DNA from: Pyramidobacter sp. C12-8
Lineage (GTDB): Bacteria; Synergistota; Synergistia; Synergistales; Dethiosulfovibrionaceae
Reading direction: 5' to 3'
Assembly (NCBI RefSeq): GCF_002007215.1
Contig: NZ_MUHX01000008.1
Coordinates: forward strand, 36,435 to 100,434
DNA: 64,000 nucleotides
Shown here: positions 8,541-18,910 of the stretch, in pieces
Layout: each line of letters opens with the position of its first letter
Position numbering within the stretch: the first letter of the stretch is position 1
Position numbers and translations under genes: made by a program
The notes under the pieces: generated by a model
The model's input: only the letters and a program-made list of their open reading frames with translations
The model's database searches: none
What the model was told of the DNA's origin: nothing

Positions 8541-10994
8541 CTACCCCCTGTATACGTCGATCACGTCGCGGATGCCGTTCAGCCGCGCGATGATGGAATA
8601 CAGCTGTTCCAGATCCTGCACGGCGATATCCATTTTCATGCGAGAATTGCCGCTGCCCATCTGGCTGGCCATCACCGACGTGATGTTGATGCCGCCGTTG
8701 CCGCAGACCTGGGCGATGTCGCCGAAAAGTCCGGGGCGGTCGAGCGCGTCGATGATGATGCGCGCGTCGTACTTTTTCCGGTCGGTGTTGCCCCATGTGA
8801 CGGGGATCAGGCGCTCGGGCGCGGCTTTTTCGAGGCGCGGGCAATTTTCGCGATGGACCATGATGCCGCGCACCTTCGTGGAAAATCCCACGATGGCGTC
8901 GCCGGGCACAGGCTGACAGCAGTGAGCCAGCGTCACAACGATACCGGATGCGCCTTCGACGATCACGTCGGCCCCTTTTTGAGCGAAGCTGTGAGGCTTC
9001 TGCCCCACCGCTTCCGGGACCTGCGGTATCGCCTCGGAGACGGGCGTGTTCAGCGCCACGCAGACTCTCTGGGCGATGCCCGCCGGCCCAATCGCGCCGG
9101 AACCGATCGCCGCCAGTACGTCGTCGGCGTTATTGCAGCTTACGTCGTGAGCGATGCGGCTGATGCAGGGGATGACTTCGTCCACGGGTTTGAAATTCTC
9201 GCCGAGGCGCGTCTTCAATTCCCGCTCCAGCAGTTCGCGGCCGCGCTGGATGTTCTCGTTTTTCTCCTGCGAATCGAGGCGCTTGAAGTAGCTGCGGATA
9301 CGGCTTTTCGCCTTGCTGCTCTTGACGAAATTGGCCCAGTCGCGCGAAGGCTTTCCCTGCGGCGAAGTCATGATCTTGACGATGTCGCCGTTGTGCAGTA
9401 CGTAGTCGGCGGCGACGATGCGGTTGTTGACCATGGCGCCCACGTACTGTTCGCCGATGCGGCTGTGCACGGCATAAGCGAAGTCCACGGGACAGCTGCC
9501 GCGGGGCAGGCTCTTCACGTCGCCCTCGGGCGTGAAGACGAACACGTCCGACGTCAGCACATCGTCGCGCAGGCGTTCCATAAACTCCTGGCTGTTGGTC
9601 TCCGGCCCGTTCTCGAGGGTCTTGCGGATCCATTCGAGCTTCTGATCCAGCTCGTCGATGTGCCCCTGACCTTCCTTATAGCGCCAGTGAGCGGCCACGC
9701 CGTACTCGGCCAGCCAGTGCATCTCCCACGTGCGGATCTGCACTTCCAGCGGCTCGCCCTGCGGCCCCATGACCGTGGTGTGGAGGGAACGGTACATGTT
9801 GTTCTTGGGGTTGGCGATGTAATCGTCAAACTGTCCGGGGATCGGTTTCCACAGCGTGTGGACGATGCCGAGGACGGTGTAGCAGGTCGTCACGTCGTTC
9901 ACGATGACTCTCAGAGCCAGAAGATCGTAAAGTTGCTCCACCGACAGTTTCTTGCGGTTCATCTTCTCGAAGATGCTGTAGAAGTGTTTGGCCCGCCCCT
10001 TGATGTGAGCCTCGATGCTCATGCTCTTGAGCCGTTCGCCCAGGGTCTCCATGGCTTGGTTGACGATGGCTTCGCGCTCCGGCAGGCGTTTTTTGACGCG
10101 CCGCTTGATGTCGTAATACATGGTCGGATCATAATACTTGAAGGCAAGATCCTCGAGCGTGCGCTTGACCTGATAGATGCCGAGCCGGTGCGCCAGCGGC
10201 GCGTAGATCTCCAGCGTCTCCTTGGCGATGCGCTGCTGTTTGTCGCGGCGCAGAGCGCCGAGGCTGCGCATGTTGTGCGTGCGGTCGGCCAGCTTGATGA
10301 GGACGACGCGGATGTCCTTGGCCATAACGAGGAACATCTTGCGCAGGTTTTCCGCCTGATAGTCCTCGAAAGTCTTGAACGGCAGCTTGCCCAGCTTGGT
10401 GACGCCGTCCACGAGCATCTCCACGGTCGGTCCAAAACGATTTTTCATCTCGTCGGCGGTCACGGGCGTGTCTTCAAGCACGTCGTGCAGCAGGCCGGCC
10501 TGCAATGTCGGCAGGTCCATGCGCATGTCGGCGAGGATGGACGTGACGTACACAGGGTGAATGACGTAGGGCTCGCCGGAGGCGCGCATCTGATCGCCGT
10601 GTGCCTGCGCGGCAAACACCAACGCCTCGCCGAGCTGCTTGAGATCGTCATGCGACAGGTAGCGCGACGCCTTGCCCCACAGTTCCTGCCAGGCGAAGCT
10701 GACGGTCACTGAACGCTGAGGCACCGGCAGGCGTCCCATGTAACTGTCGCGCAGCATATTCAGCTCTTTTTTGAGCGCCGCACCGGGATCTTCCCGCGCC
10801 GCAACGGCAGTGCCGATCCCTTTGCCAGCGGAAGCCAAGGGATTGACGCGGGAAACGGCGAACTTGAAAGTTTCCGTCTCGGGACGGCGCGGCGCTTCCG
10901 CGCCTCCCTGCGTGACGGGCGCGCCGAGCTCTTCCGTATTTTTTTTCCGGTTGCGCGCGGCCGCGGCGGCAACCGTATCTTCCGTCAACGCCAT
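8541..10994 (-). CDS. rel: (p)ppGpp synthetase/hydrolase, Rel family
   Basis: An 817-residue protein counted from the ATG at 10994, chosen because GAGGGAG lies eight bases upstream (a GTG at 11003 is the alternative). The order is: a variable N-terminus of about 90 residues, an HD hydrolase domain (YVIHP, HDVLEDT at 170-176, DRTHNM), the synthetase domain (GRAKHFYSIFEKM, NMYRSLHT), TGS (PEGDVKSLPRGSCPVDFAYAVH) and a C-terminal ACT domain. It makes and breaks the stringent-response alarmone. Residues 388-391 are QFDD, like the acidic motif of synthetase-only RelA, rather than the basic RxKD expected of an enzyme with an intact hydrolase. Confidence 0.95.
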   Translation of the reverse strand: MALTEDTVAAAAARNRKKNTEELGAPVTQGGAEAPRRPETETFKFAVSRVNPLASAGKGIGTAVAAREDPGAALKKELNMLRDSYMGRLPVPQRSVTVSFAWQELWGKASRYLSHDDLKQLGEALVFAAQAHGDQMRASGEPYVIHPVYVTSILADMRMDLPTLQAGLLHDVLEDTPVTADEMKNRFGPTVEMLVDGVTKLGKLPFKTFEDYQAENLRKMFLVMAKDIRVVLIKLADRTHNMRSLGALRRDKQQRIAKETLEIYAPLAHRLGIYQVKRTLEDLAFKYYDPTMYYDIKRRVKKRLPEREAIVNQAMETLGERLKSMSIEAHIKGRAKHFYSIFEKMNRKKLSVEQLYDLLALRVIVNDVTTCYTVLGIVHTLWKPIPGQFDDYIANPKNNMYRSLHTTVMGPQGEPLEVQIRTWEMHWLAEYGVAAHWRYKEGQGHIDELDQKLEWIRKTLENGPETNSQEFMERLRDDVLTSDVFVFTPEGDVKSLPRGSCPVDFAYAVHSRIGEQYVGAMVNNRIVAADYVLHNGDIVKIMTSPQGKPSRDWANFVKSSKAKSRIRSYFKRLDSQEKNENIQRGRELLERELKTRLGENFKPVDEVIPCISRIAHDVSCNNADDVLAAIGSGAIGPAGIAQRVCVALNTPVSEAIPQVPEAVGQKPHSFAQKGADVIVEGASGIVVTLAHCCQPVPGDAIVGFSTKVRGIMVHRENCPRLEKAAPERLIPVTWGNTDRKKYDARIIIDALDRPGLFGDIAQVCGNGGINITSVMASQMGSGNSRMKMDIAVQDLEQLYSIIARLNGIRDVIDVYRG

Positions 10995-11067
10995 GCTCCT
11001 CACTCCCTCGCGCTTTTATTTTTCCCCGCGAAACGCCGGCGGGCGCTTCCGCTGCTTTCTCATGAGA

Positions 11068-12735
11068 TCAGGCCACGACAATGCCTTCAACGATGTACTG
11101 CAGGCTGACGCGCCCCTGCCAGAGATTCGGACGGGGACGGTAGAGCCAACCACGGATACCTTCCGTGCGTTCGATCTGCTCGGCGCCGTTGAAGGCGATC
11201 AGCGCGTTGCCGCCAAAAAGCACGCGGGTATGCAGGCCGCGCTTGCCCAACGGCGCATATGTCGTGCGGGAATCCAGCGGCACGAAAAAGGCCGGCAGAG
11301 GGTTGCCGTTGCCAAAGGGCCCGATGCGCTGCACCTCGTCCCATGCCGCGCCGGTGATCCGATCGGGTTCGAACTCGATCACCTCTTCGGGCGTTTTTTC
11401 AACTTTGATATTCTGAAGCAGACTGTTCAGCTCCCGCTCCAGGCGGGGCCATTTGAGCTGATCGACGGAGAATCCCGCGGCGCTTTTGTGCCCGCCCCAG
11501 GCGTCGAGCAGATCGTCGAGGCTTTTCAGCAGTTCCACCGCGTTGGCGCCGCTGGGCACGCGCAGGGTGCCGCGGATGCCGCCGCCCGACGGCGCGGCCA
11601 GCGCGAAGGCCTTGTTGTGTTCGCTGCACAGACGGCTGGCGATCGCGCTCAAGATCCCCACCGGCCAGCTGCCGTTGAACAGGACCTGCGACCGCTCGCC
11701 CTGCTCCAGACCGGCGTTGATGCTCGAGCAGATCGCCGCGGAAATATCGCGGCGGCGGCGGTTGAGATCCAGCAGCTGATCGACGCTGCGCTGCAGTTCC
11801 AGCGGCGTTCCCAATCCGGAGAGCACGTTGACCGCGACGTCGGCCACCTGCACGCGCCCGGCGGCGTTGAGGCAGGGGATCACCTTCATGGACAGACGAT
11901 TTTCGTCGATCATCGAGTCGGGTTCGTTCGGGCACAGGGAGCGGAGCAGTTCGCGCAGCCCGCGGCGCGGAGCGCGGCGCATCATCTTGATGCCTTCGCG
12001 CGTCAGCGAGCGGTTCAGCGGCCCCAGCGGCATGCAGTCGGACACCGTAGCCAGCGCGGCCAGCTGAAGCATGCCGGCCAGGCGGCTTTCGGGCAAAATA
12101 TGCGCCTGCCAGGCCCAACACCACAAAACGGCTGTCGCGCAAAGCCGTTTGGCTTCGGCGTCGCCGTCCATCTGGGGATTGACCAATGATTCGAGCCGGA
12201 CGATGTCGCCTTCCACGGCATGGTGGTCGAAGATCAACACGTTCATCCCGGCGGTGCGCGCCATCTCTACGGCTTCCACGTCCTTCGAACCGCAGTCCGT
12301 CACGATCAGCGTGTCGAAACCGTCGGCGATGATGCGGCGCATGCTCGCAGGATGCAGGCCGTAACCTTCGGAACGGCGGTCGGGGATGTAATAGACCGCC
12401 TCGGACGCGCCGCTCTGCTGCGCCAGTTCAAGCGCGATCACCGTGGACGAGACGCCGTCCACGTCGTAGTCTCCGTAAACGAAAACTCTTTTTCCGGGCA
12501 CCGCCTTCAGCCACAGCTCCCGCGCCGCCGGGGCCGCGCGTCCGAGAAAAAGCTCGTCCAACTGCCGGCGAAGATCGGGGACGTTCAGCAGCTGCTGGAA
12601 TTGTTCCTCGCCCGCCGCTCGGCTGTCCAGCACCGCGGCGGCCAGCTCAGAACATTCCAGCCGGCGGGCGAGATCGCGGGTCTTCTCGCCGGGCTGGTAA
12701 ATATCCAAATCATTGAACGAACACACAGGGATCAA
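11068..12735 (-). CDS. recJ: Single-strand DNA 5'-3' exonuclease RecJ
   Basis: A 555-residue DHH-family nuclease. Metal-binding motifs are GDYDVDGVSS (about 92), DCGSKD (about 147) and FDHH (about 169), followed by DHHA1 with GGHKSAAGFS near 405 and the C-terminal OB-type domain. RecJ degrades single strands in recombination and mismatch repair. It lies just upstream of rel on the same strand, separated by 73 bases. Confidence 0.93.
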   Translation of the reverse strand: MIPVCSFNDLDIYQPGEKTRDLARRLECSELAAAVLDSRAAGEEQFQQLLNVPDLRRQLDELFLGRAAPAARELWLKAVPGKRVFVYGDYDVDGVSSTVIALELAQQSGASEAVYYIPDRRSEGYGLHPASMRRIIADGFDTLIVTDCGSKDVEAVEMARTAGMNVLIFDHHAVEGDIVRLESLVNPQMDGDAEAKRLCATAVLWCWAWQAHILPESRLAGMLQLAALATVSDCMPLGPLNRSLTREGIKMMRRAPRRGLRELLRSLCPNEPDSMIDENRLSMKVIPCLNAAGRVQVADVAVNVLSGLGTPLELQRSVDQLLDLNRRRRDISAAICSSINAGLEQGERSQVLFNGSWPVGILSAIASRLCSEHNKAFALAAPSGGGIRGTLRVPSGANAVELLKSLDDLLDAWGGHKSAAGFSVDQLKWPRLERELNSLLQNIKVEKTPEEVIEFEPDRITGAAWDEVQRIGPFGNGNPLPAFFVPLDSRTTYAPLGKRGLHTRVLFGGNALIAFNGAEQIERTEGIRGWLYRPRPNLWQGRVSLQYIVEGIVVA

Positions 12736-12794
12736 CGCAAACAGTCCTTCCTCGACGAAGCCGCCGGCGACCCCGGCGGCGGCCGTTTTTTGAT

Positions 12795-13136
12795 TTACAG
12801 CGACGTGCCGTTTTCGATGAAAGTGATCTCTTCCTGAGACGCGCCGGCGGCCTTCATCGCCGCCAGCAGCGCGCCGCGCTCCTTCTCCAGCGCGGCGATG
12901 CGGCGGCGGGCACGCTCGATCTCACGACGGCTGCGGAACCGGCCTTCCCATGAAGCGGCCAGCGAGATCAGCCACATCACGACGATGCCGAAGAAAAACA
13001 AAAAGACCTCCCAGAGTCCCTGAGGCAGCGCGAAGTCCCAGGCCAAAAAGCGCACCGCCAGAATATCCTGATTCTGCACCGCATAAGTCGCCGCCCAGAT
13101 GGCGACGAAGCCAAGCCCCAGCCCGTAACTTCTCAT
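12795..13136 (-). CDS. LapA-domain (DUF1049) small membrane protein
   Basis: A 113-residue protein with two membrane helices (about 5-20 and 37-61) and the LapA-type stretch NQDILAVRFLAWDF, followed by a charged helical tail (about 68-100). LapA/YciM-type proteins act in envelope and LPS assembly in some diderms; the role here is not known. It precedes recJ by 59 bases and probably starts that transcription unit. Confidence 0.8.
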   Translation of the reverse strand: MRSYGLGLGFVAIWAATYAVQNQDILAVRFLAWDFALPQGLWEVFLFFFGIVVMWLISLAASWEGRFRSRREIERARRRIAALEKERGALLAAMKAAGASQEEITFIENGTSL

Positions 13137-13378
13137 CAGGCACTCCTCCTTCGCCGCGCCTTTTCATGCGCGTTGAAATTTTGCGCCGGACAAAAACGGC
13201 GACCGACAATACCAGGAACATTTTACCAGATTTGCGCTCACAAAACCGCAGTAACATCAAGTTTTCTTCACGGCGAACCAATTTTCCCGTCCGTACGGGG
13301 ATTCTCTTTCGCATCGCATTTTCTGCAGCGGCAAAAGCGCCGAACGAAATCCGCCGTCCCCGAAATTTTCAAACGAAA

Positions 13379-13408
13379 AAACCCGTCCGGATCTTTCCGA
13401 ACGGGTTT
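13379..13408 (-). terminator. Terminator after secF
   Basis: A hairpin whose arms pair as AACCCGT-CGGA with TCCG-ACGGGTT around a TCTT loop, with one mismatch. On the minus strand it is followed by TTTTTCGTTT, fitting an intrinsic terminator just past the secF stop codon. Confidence 0.85.
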
Positions 13409-13419
13409 CGTTGTCTATG

Positions 13420-14298
13420 TTATTTTTCGGGAGAGAGCTCATGCCACAGGCACAGGATCGACGTCGTCACGCAGACGGAGCTGAAGCCGCCGACGACGAT
13501 GCCCGCCATGATGGCCAGCGAAAAACCGGCCAGGACCGGACCGCCCCAGACGTAGAACGCCAGCACCGGGAAGAACGTGGTCAGCGACGTGTTGATCGTG
13601 CGGGCCAGCGTCTGGTTGATGGAATTGTCCAGCAGCTGCGGCATTCCCACCTTGGGCAGGCTGTGCCAGTTTTCGCGCACGCGGTCCAAAATGACGATGG
13701 TGTTGTTCAGCGAATAGCCGATCGTCGTCAGAATGGCGGCGATGAACGTCATGCCCAGCTCCACGCGCAGCAGGCTGAACAGGCCCAGCGTCAGCAGCGT
13801 GTCGTGGATCAGCGCCAGCACGCTGACCAGCGCGAAGCGGAAGCGGAAGCGGAGCGTGATGTACAGCAAAATGCCCGCCAGCGCGATCGTCGAGGCCAAA
13901 ATGGCTTGGTTGCGCAGTTCCGATCCGACCGTGGGGCCGACCATTTCGAAGTTGACCAACTTGACGCTGCCCGTATGGAGCGCGTCCACCGCCTTGATGA
14001 TCTTGTCGCGCAGTTCAGCCGGCGTCAGCTCGCTGCTACCCTGCAGACGGATCATCACGCCCTTGTCGCTGTACGACTGGATCACGGCGCTGCCGTAGCC
14101 AACTTTCGTCATGGCTTCGCGCACCTGGCCGACCTCGACCGCTTCGGGGAATTCGATCTGGAGCAGATTGCCGCCCGTGAAGTCAATGCCGAGGTTGAAG
14201 CCGCGGAACGCCACCAGCCCCAGACTGCCCAGCACGAAGAACGCCGCGATCGTCAGCCAGACCTTACGATAACGCATAAAAGGGATATTCGATCTCAT
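13420..14298 (-). CDS. secF: Protein translocase subunit SecF
   Basis: A 292-residue membrane protein with six helices. It has the SecF signature GFNLGIDFTGGNLLQIEF in the first periplasmic loop and the RND-type motif IGYSLNNTIVILDRVREN near residue 205. SecDF uses the proton or sodium gradient to pull secreted chains across the membrane. It follows secD by 15 bases and is the last gene of yajC-secD-secF. Confidence 0.96.
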   Translation of the reverse strand: MRSNIPFMRYRKVWLTIAAFFVLGSLGLVAFRGFNLGIDFTGGNLLQIEFPEAVEVGQVREAMTKVGYGSAVIQSYSDKGVMIRLQGSSELTPAELRDKIIKAVDALHTGSVKLVNFEMVGPTVGSELRNQAILASTIALAGILLYITLRFRFRFALVSVLALIHDTLLTLGLFSLLRVELGMTFIAAILTTIGYSLNNTIVILDRVRENWHSLPKVGMPQLLDNSINQTLARTINTSLTTFFPVLAFYVWGGPVLAGFSLAIMAGIVVGGFSSVCVTTSILCLWHELSPEK

Positions 14299-14313
14299 TT
14301 TTCGCTCCGCTCC

Positions 14314-15717
14314 TTACTTGCGCGCCTGAAAGGTCTTGCTTCCGTAGTTCACCATGAGCTGCAGCATCACGCGGTTGACCACCAGCGCGCTGAAAAGGCT
14401 GGCGATGATGCCGAGCGTCAGCGTCATGGCGAAGCCGCGCAGAGGGCCGCTGCCGTAGTAATACAGAACGGCGGCGGCGATGACCGTGGTGATGTTGGAG
14501 TCAAGGATGGTCGTCAGCGCGTTGCTGAACCCCGAAGTCAGCGCCGCGTTGGGCGTTTTGCCGGCGCGCATTTCTTCCTTGATGCGCTCGAAGATCAGGA
14601 TGTTGCTGTCTACGGCCATGCCGATGGTGAGGATGATGCCGGCGATGCCGGGCAACGTCAGCGTGGCCTTGAACGCCATCAGCAGGGCGAAGAGCACCAG
14701 CAGCGTCGTGCACAGCGACAGATCGGCCGTGACGCCCCACAGACGGTAGTAAACGAGCATGAAAAGGAACACGGCTGCCAGGCCGATCATGCCCGCATAA
14801 GCGCCGGCTTTGATCGAATCGGAACCCAGCGACGGTCCCACGGAACGGTTTTCGAGAATCGACACGTTCACGGGCAGAGCGCCGGCGCGGAGCATGACCG
14901 CCAACCCCTTGGCCTCTTCCACGGAGAAATGCCCCGTGATCTGCGCTTTGCCGCCGGAAATACGCTCGTTGACGCGGGGGGCCGAGATGACCGAGCCGTC
15001 GAGCACCATGGCCAATTGACGGCCGACGGTCGCCTCCGTCGCCTTTTCAAAAAGCTCCGAGCCAGTGCTGTTGAACTCGAGGGAAACGTCGGGACGTCCC
15101 AGCTGGTCGAAGCCGGACGTGGCGTTGCTCAGCTCGTTGCCCGTCAGCATCGGCCTGCCGAGCAGATAAATGGAACCGCTGTCGTCGCTGGCGACGATCT
15201 GTCCTTCTTCGCCCTTGAAGTCCTTGGCCTGCTCCATGGCCTTGGCCTGGCTCGCTTCGAGCTGAACCTTGTAATCGTTCCAGCGTTTGACGGCGGCGTT
15301 GAACTCTTCGTCGCTGTCGTAGTTCTTGCGCTCCGCCTGCGGCGGCAGGGGCGCGGCGCTGTAAAGCGTCTGCACCACTTCGCGGAATTCCAGCAAAGCG
15401 GTGCTGCCGATCAGTTTCAGAGCCGCCTGAGGGTCTTCCACGCCGGGAAGATCGACGATCATGCGGTCGGCGCCCTGCTTCTGCAGCGTCGGCTCAGTCA
15501 GGCCGTACTGATTCACTCGCTTCTCGAGCACCGTGCGCAGACGGTCAAGACTATCGGGCGTCAACGGCACGTCCTTGGTGCCGCTGGCCTGAAGCACGAT
15601 ATGAGCGCCGCCGCGAAGGTCCAGGCCCAAATTCACTTTGCCGCGCAGAACCACCACAGCCGAAATTGCGATGACGGCCGCCATGAAAATCAGCCGCCAA
15701 CGATCCTTTCTCAACAT
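14314..15717 (-). CDS. secD: Protein translocase subunit SecD
   Basis: A 467-residue SecD with the N-terminal motif GKVNLGLDLRGGAHIVLQ, periplasmic P1 domain (about 40-290) and the C-terminal membrane block marked by GMAVDSNILIFERIKEE near 395. It partners SecF and YajC around SecYEG. It has its own ribosome site (GGGAGGTATAAAA) and lies 86 bases after yajC. Confidence 0.97.
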   Translation of the reverse strand: MLRKDRWRLIFMAAVIAISAVVVLRGKVNLGLDLRGGAHIVLQASGTKDVPLTPDSLDRLRTVLEKRVNQYGLTEPTLQKQGADRMIVDLPGVEDPQAALKLIGSTALLEFREVVQTLYSAAPLPPQAERKNYDSDEEFNAAVKRWNDYKVQLEASQAKAMEQAKDFKGEEGQIVASDDSGSIYLLGRPMLTGNELSNATSGFDQLGRPDVSLEFNSTGSELFEKATEATVGRQLAMVLDGSVISAPRVNERISGGKAQITGHFSVEEAKGLAVMLRAGALPVNVSILENRSVGPSLGSDSIKAGAYAGMIGLAAVFLFMLVYYRLWGVTADLSLCTTLLVLFALLMAFKATLTLPGIAGIILTIGMAVDSNILIFERIKEEMRAGKTPNAALTSGFSNALTTILDSNITTVIAAAVLYYYGSGPLRGFAMTLTLGIIASLFSALVVNRVMLQLMVNYGSKTFQARK

Positions 15718-15803
15718 TTTTATACCTCCCAGAAGAAGTCATTCCTGCAATAAGCAAAAAAAGAGGCGGACGAGGTAATCCATCCGCCCCAAGCAAAAAT
15801 GCC

Positions 15804-16253
15804 TTATTGTTTGTCCTCGGCCGCGGGCGCTTCTTCGGGCGTGGCAGGTACGTCGGCTTTTGCGGCCTCTTCGGCCTTGGGAGCCGCCTTGGGCGCTTCG
15901 GGGTTGATCTTCGTGGAGATGGAGCTCTTCAGCACACGCGCCACAAGGCCTTCGGCGATCTCGATGATGACGCTGTCATCCTTCACTTCGCGGACGATGC
16001 CGAAGAAGCCCCCGGCGGTAATGACGCGGTCGCCGCGCTGCAAGCTGTTGACGAGGCTGTCGTGGGTCTTCTGACGTTTCTTCTGAGGACGAAGGATGAA
16101 GAAATAGAAAATCACCACGAAAATGATCAGCGGGAAAAACGCCTGCAACGCGCTGCCGCCCTGAGCAGCTGGAGCCGCCGCAGGAGCGTCGGCCGCAAAG
16201 GCCGCACCGGCCAAGAGAAGGGCGAAAAGCGAAGCGAACAGAGTCTTTTTCAT
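15804..16253 (-). CDS. yajC: Preprotein translocase accessory subunit YajC with N-terminal signal-like segment
   Basis: A 149-residue protein started at the ATG at 16253, which has AGGAGGT eight bases upstream. The YajC core is the membrane helix FFPLIIFVVIFYFFILRPQ followed by KKRQKTHDSLVNSLQRGDRVITAGG. Before it lies a cleavable-looking signal sequence (KKTLFASLFALLLAGAAFA) and an Ala-rich linker, which most YajC proteins lack. The C-terminus is an Ala/Pro/Glu-rich tail. It heads the yajC-secD-secF unit. Confidence 0.92.
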   Translation of the reverse strand: MKKTLFASLFALLLAGAAFAADAPAAAPAAQGGSALQAFFPLIIFVVIFYFFILRPQKKRQKTHDSLVNSLQRGDRVITAGGFFGIVREVKDDSVIIEIAEGLVARVLKSSISTKINPEAPKAAPKAEEAAKADVPATPEEAPAAEDKQ

Positions 16254-16303
16254 GTACTGAAACCTCCTAAAAGTTTTTTCTCTCAACTAAAAACACGAGC
16301 CAC

Positions 16304-16333
16304 ATTTTAACATGCGAAGACACGTTTTTACAA
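16304..16333 (-). promoter_or_regulatory. Candidate promoter of yajC-secDF
   Basis: On the minus strand TTGTAA (16333-16328) and TAAAAT (16309-16304) are 18 bases apart, about 50 bases upstream of the yajC start. Confidence 0.55.
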
Positions 16334-16349
16334 ATGACGAGGCCGGAGC

Positions 16350-17021
16350 TCAAAAGCTCTGCTTTTTCTTCTGTTCAGAGGCTTTCAGCTTGAAAAGCAG
16401 CTTCTCCAGCTCGATGAAAATATCCACGTCTTTGACCTGAACGCCGGGAGGCGCCTGCAAGACCACGGCCGAAAAGTTGAGCACGCCCTCGATCTTCCCA
16501 GTGCCGACCGCTATGTCGAGCACTGCCTGAGCCACCTGCGGCGGGACGGTCAGGATCAGCACGGTGATGTTCTTTTCCGCGATCACCCGCGGCAGGTCGT
16601 CGATATGATAGCAGAGTTTCCCGGCGTAGCTGCGCCCGACTTTGTCGGGGTTGGAGTCGAAAACGGCCGTCACCTCGTAGTTCTCGCTGAGGAACGAGCG
16701 GTGATTCAGCAGGGCTTCGCCCAGACGACCGATGCCTACCAGACCGATGCGCCACATTTCGAACGGCGCCAGGATGCCGGCCAGATCTTCCAGAAGACGG
16801 CCGACGTCGTAACCGACGCCTCGTTTGCCGAACTCGCCCAGATAGGACAGATCCTTGCGGACCTGGCTGGACTTCAGGCGCAGCATTTCGCCGATCTCCT
16901 TGGAAGAGACCACCGGCACGCCGTCGTCCACAAGGCGCATCAGCAGGCGCCGGTACGCGACAAGACGACCGACGGTCGGATCGGTGATCCGTTCTTTTTT
17001 CGACGGGATCAGGAATCCCAT
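16350..17021 (-). CDS. rex: Redox-sensing transcriptional repressor Rex
   Basis: A 223-residue protein. The winged-helix N-terminus contains SSKEIGEMLRLKSSQVRKDLSYLGEFGKRG (given here as consecutive parts of the Rex DNA-binding motif: GEMLRLKSSQVRKD then LGEFGKRGVGY). The NAD(H)-binding Rossmann motif is GIGRLGEAL near residue 95. Rex represses fermentation and respiration genes until NADH rises. The ATG at 17021 is used because the family begins just before the HTH; a reading extended to 17258 overlaps eno. It lies 16 bases after the eno stop with a weak ribosome site, so it is probably co-transcribed with eno. Confidence 0.94.
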   Translation of the reverse strand: MGFLIPSKKERITDPTVGRLVAYRRLLMRLVDDGVPVVSSKEIGEMLRLKSSQVRKDLSYLGEFGKRGVGYDVGRLLEDLAGILAPFEMWRIGLVGIGRLGEALLNHRSFLSENYEVTAVFDSNPDKVGRSYAGKLCYHIDDLPRVIAEKNITVLILTVPPQVAQAVLDIAVGTGKIEGVLNFSAVVLQAPPGVQVKDVDIFIELEKLLFKLKASEQKKKQSF

Positions 17022-17037
17022 TTCGTTCACGCCCGTT

Positions 17038-18324
<1,287 letters not shown>

Positions 18325-18525
18325 TTAAACTCCTCTCAGAATTTTTTCGTGTACCGAAAACAAAAGCATCGCCGCAAAGAGGCGGGATTGTTAACTGTTA
18401 GGAAGAAAGGACAAACAGGAAAAAAACAGCGTTTGACACGGAAACGCCCGGCGGTTTACTTTCGGATACAATGCTCCGCGCAAAACAAAAAAGAGCGGCC
18501 GACCGTTCACGCGAGCCGCGGTATC

Positions 18526-18831
18526 TTAATGCCCGCCTGCGCTTCCTTCCCAAGGATTCTCGTCGGGTTCGACTCTCCGCTCGCCGCGCATCTCGCAGGC
18601 GACCGTACCGCGGCGGCGAAGCGCCGCTTCGTCGTCCACAAGGACGGCGGCCATAATGACGCGCCGGGGGAAAGCCACCTCGATCAGGTCCCCCGCTTTG
18701 ACGTCGCTGGCCGGTTTGACCTTCCGGCCGTTGACGCGCACCGCGCCGACCTCGATCATTTCCTGCGCCGCGGTGCGGCGCTTCACCAGCTGCGAAAGCT
18801 TCAGGAACTTGTCCAGTCGAATCACGCGCAT
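18526..18831 (-). CDS. S4-domain RNA-binding protein, RqcP/Hsp15-like
   Basis: A 101-residue protein whose first 65 residues are an S4 domain: MRVIRLDKFLKLSQLVKRRTA followed by VGAVRVNGRKVKPASDVKAGD (motifs shown as two separate segments of the fold). This matches RqcP-type proteins that bind the obstructed 50S subunit in ribosome quality control; the Hsp15 branch has the same fold. The C-terminal 35 residues are Arg/Glu-rich and not recognised. It is 79 bases downstream of dnaG. Confidence 0.8.
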   Translation of the reverse strand: MRVIRLDKFLKLSQLVKRRTAAQEMIEVGAVRVNGRKVKPASDVKAGDLIEVAFPRRVIMAAVLVDDEAALRRRGTVACEMRGERRVEPDENPWEGSAGGH

Positions 18832-18910
18832 CGCCTCATTTCCGAAGATTACAACGATGTTTTATTATAGCAGTTTTTTCACAAAGTGTTCATCTTTCAT
18901 GAGGAAGCTA

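Noticed and set aside
7453..8844. A 463-codon reading giving the metallo-hydrolase a 254-residue N-terminal extension
   Set aside because: The extra part is a shifted frame of dtd and the 3' end of rel; the ATG at 8082 overlaps the dtd stop in the usual coupled way.
8433..10712. A 759-codon open frame opposite rel
   Set aside because: Antisense artefact; all Rel domains are on the minus strand.
13411..15753. A 780-codon open frame on the plus strand opposite secD and secF
   Set aside because: High-GC antisense frame; the peptide is Arg/His/Gln-rich without family features, while the minus strand encodes clear SecDF.
18388..18404. TTGTTAACTGTTAGGAA upstream of eno as a Rex operator
   Set aside because: Only one good half-site, and the spacing is 17 rather than 18 bases.
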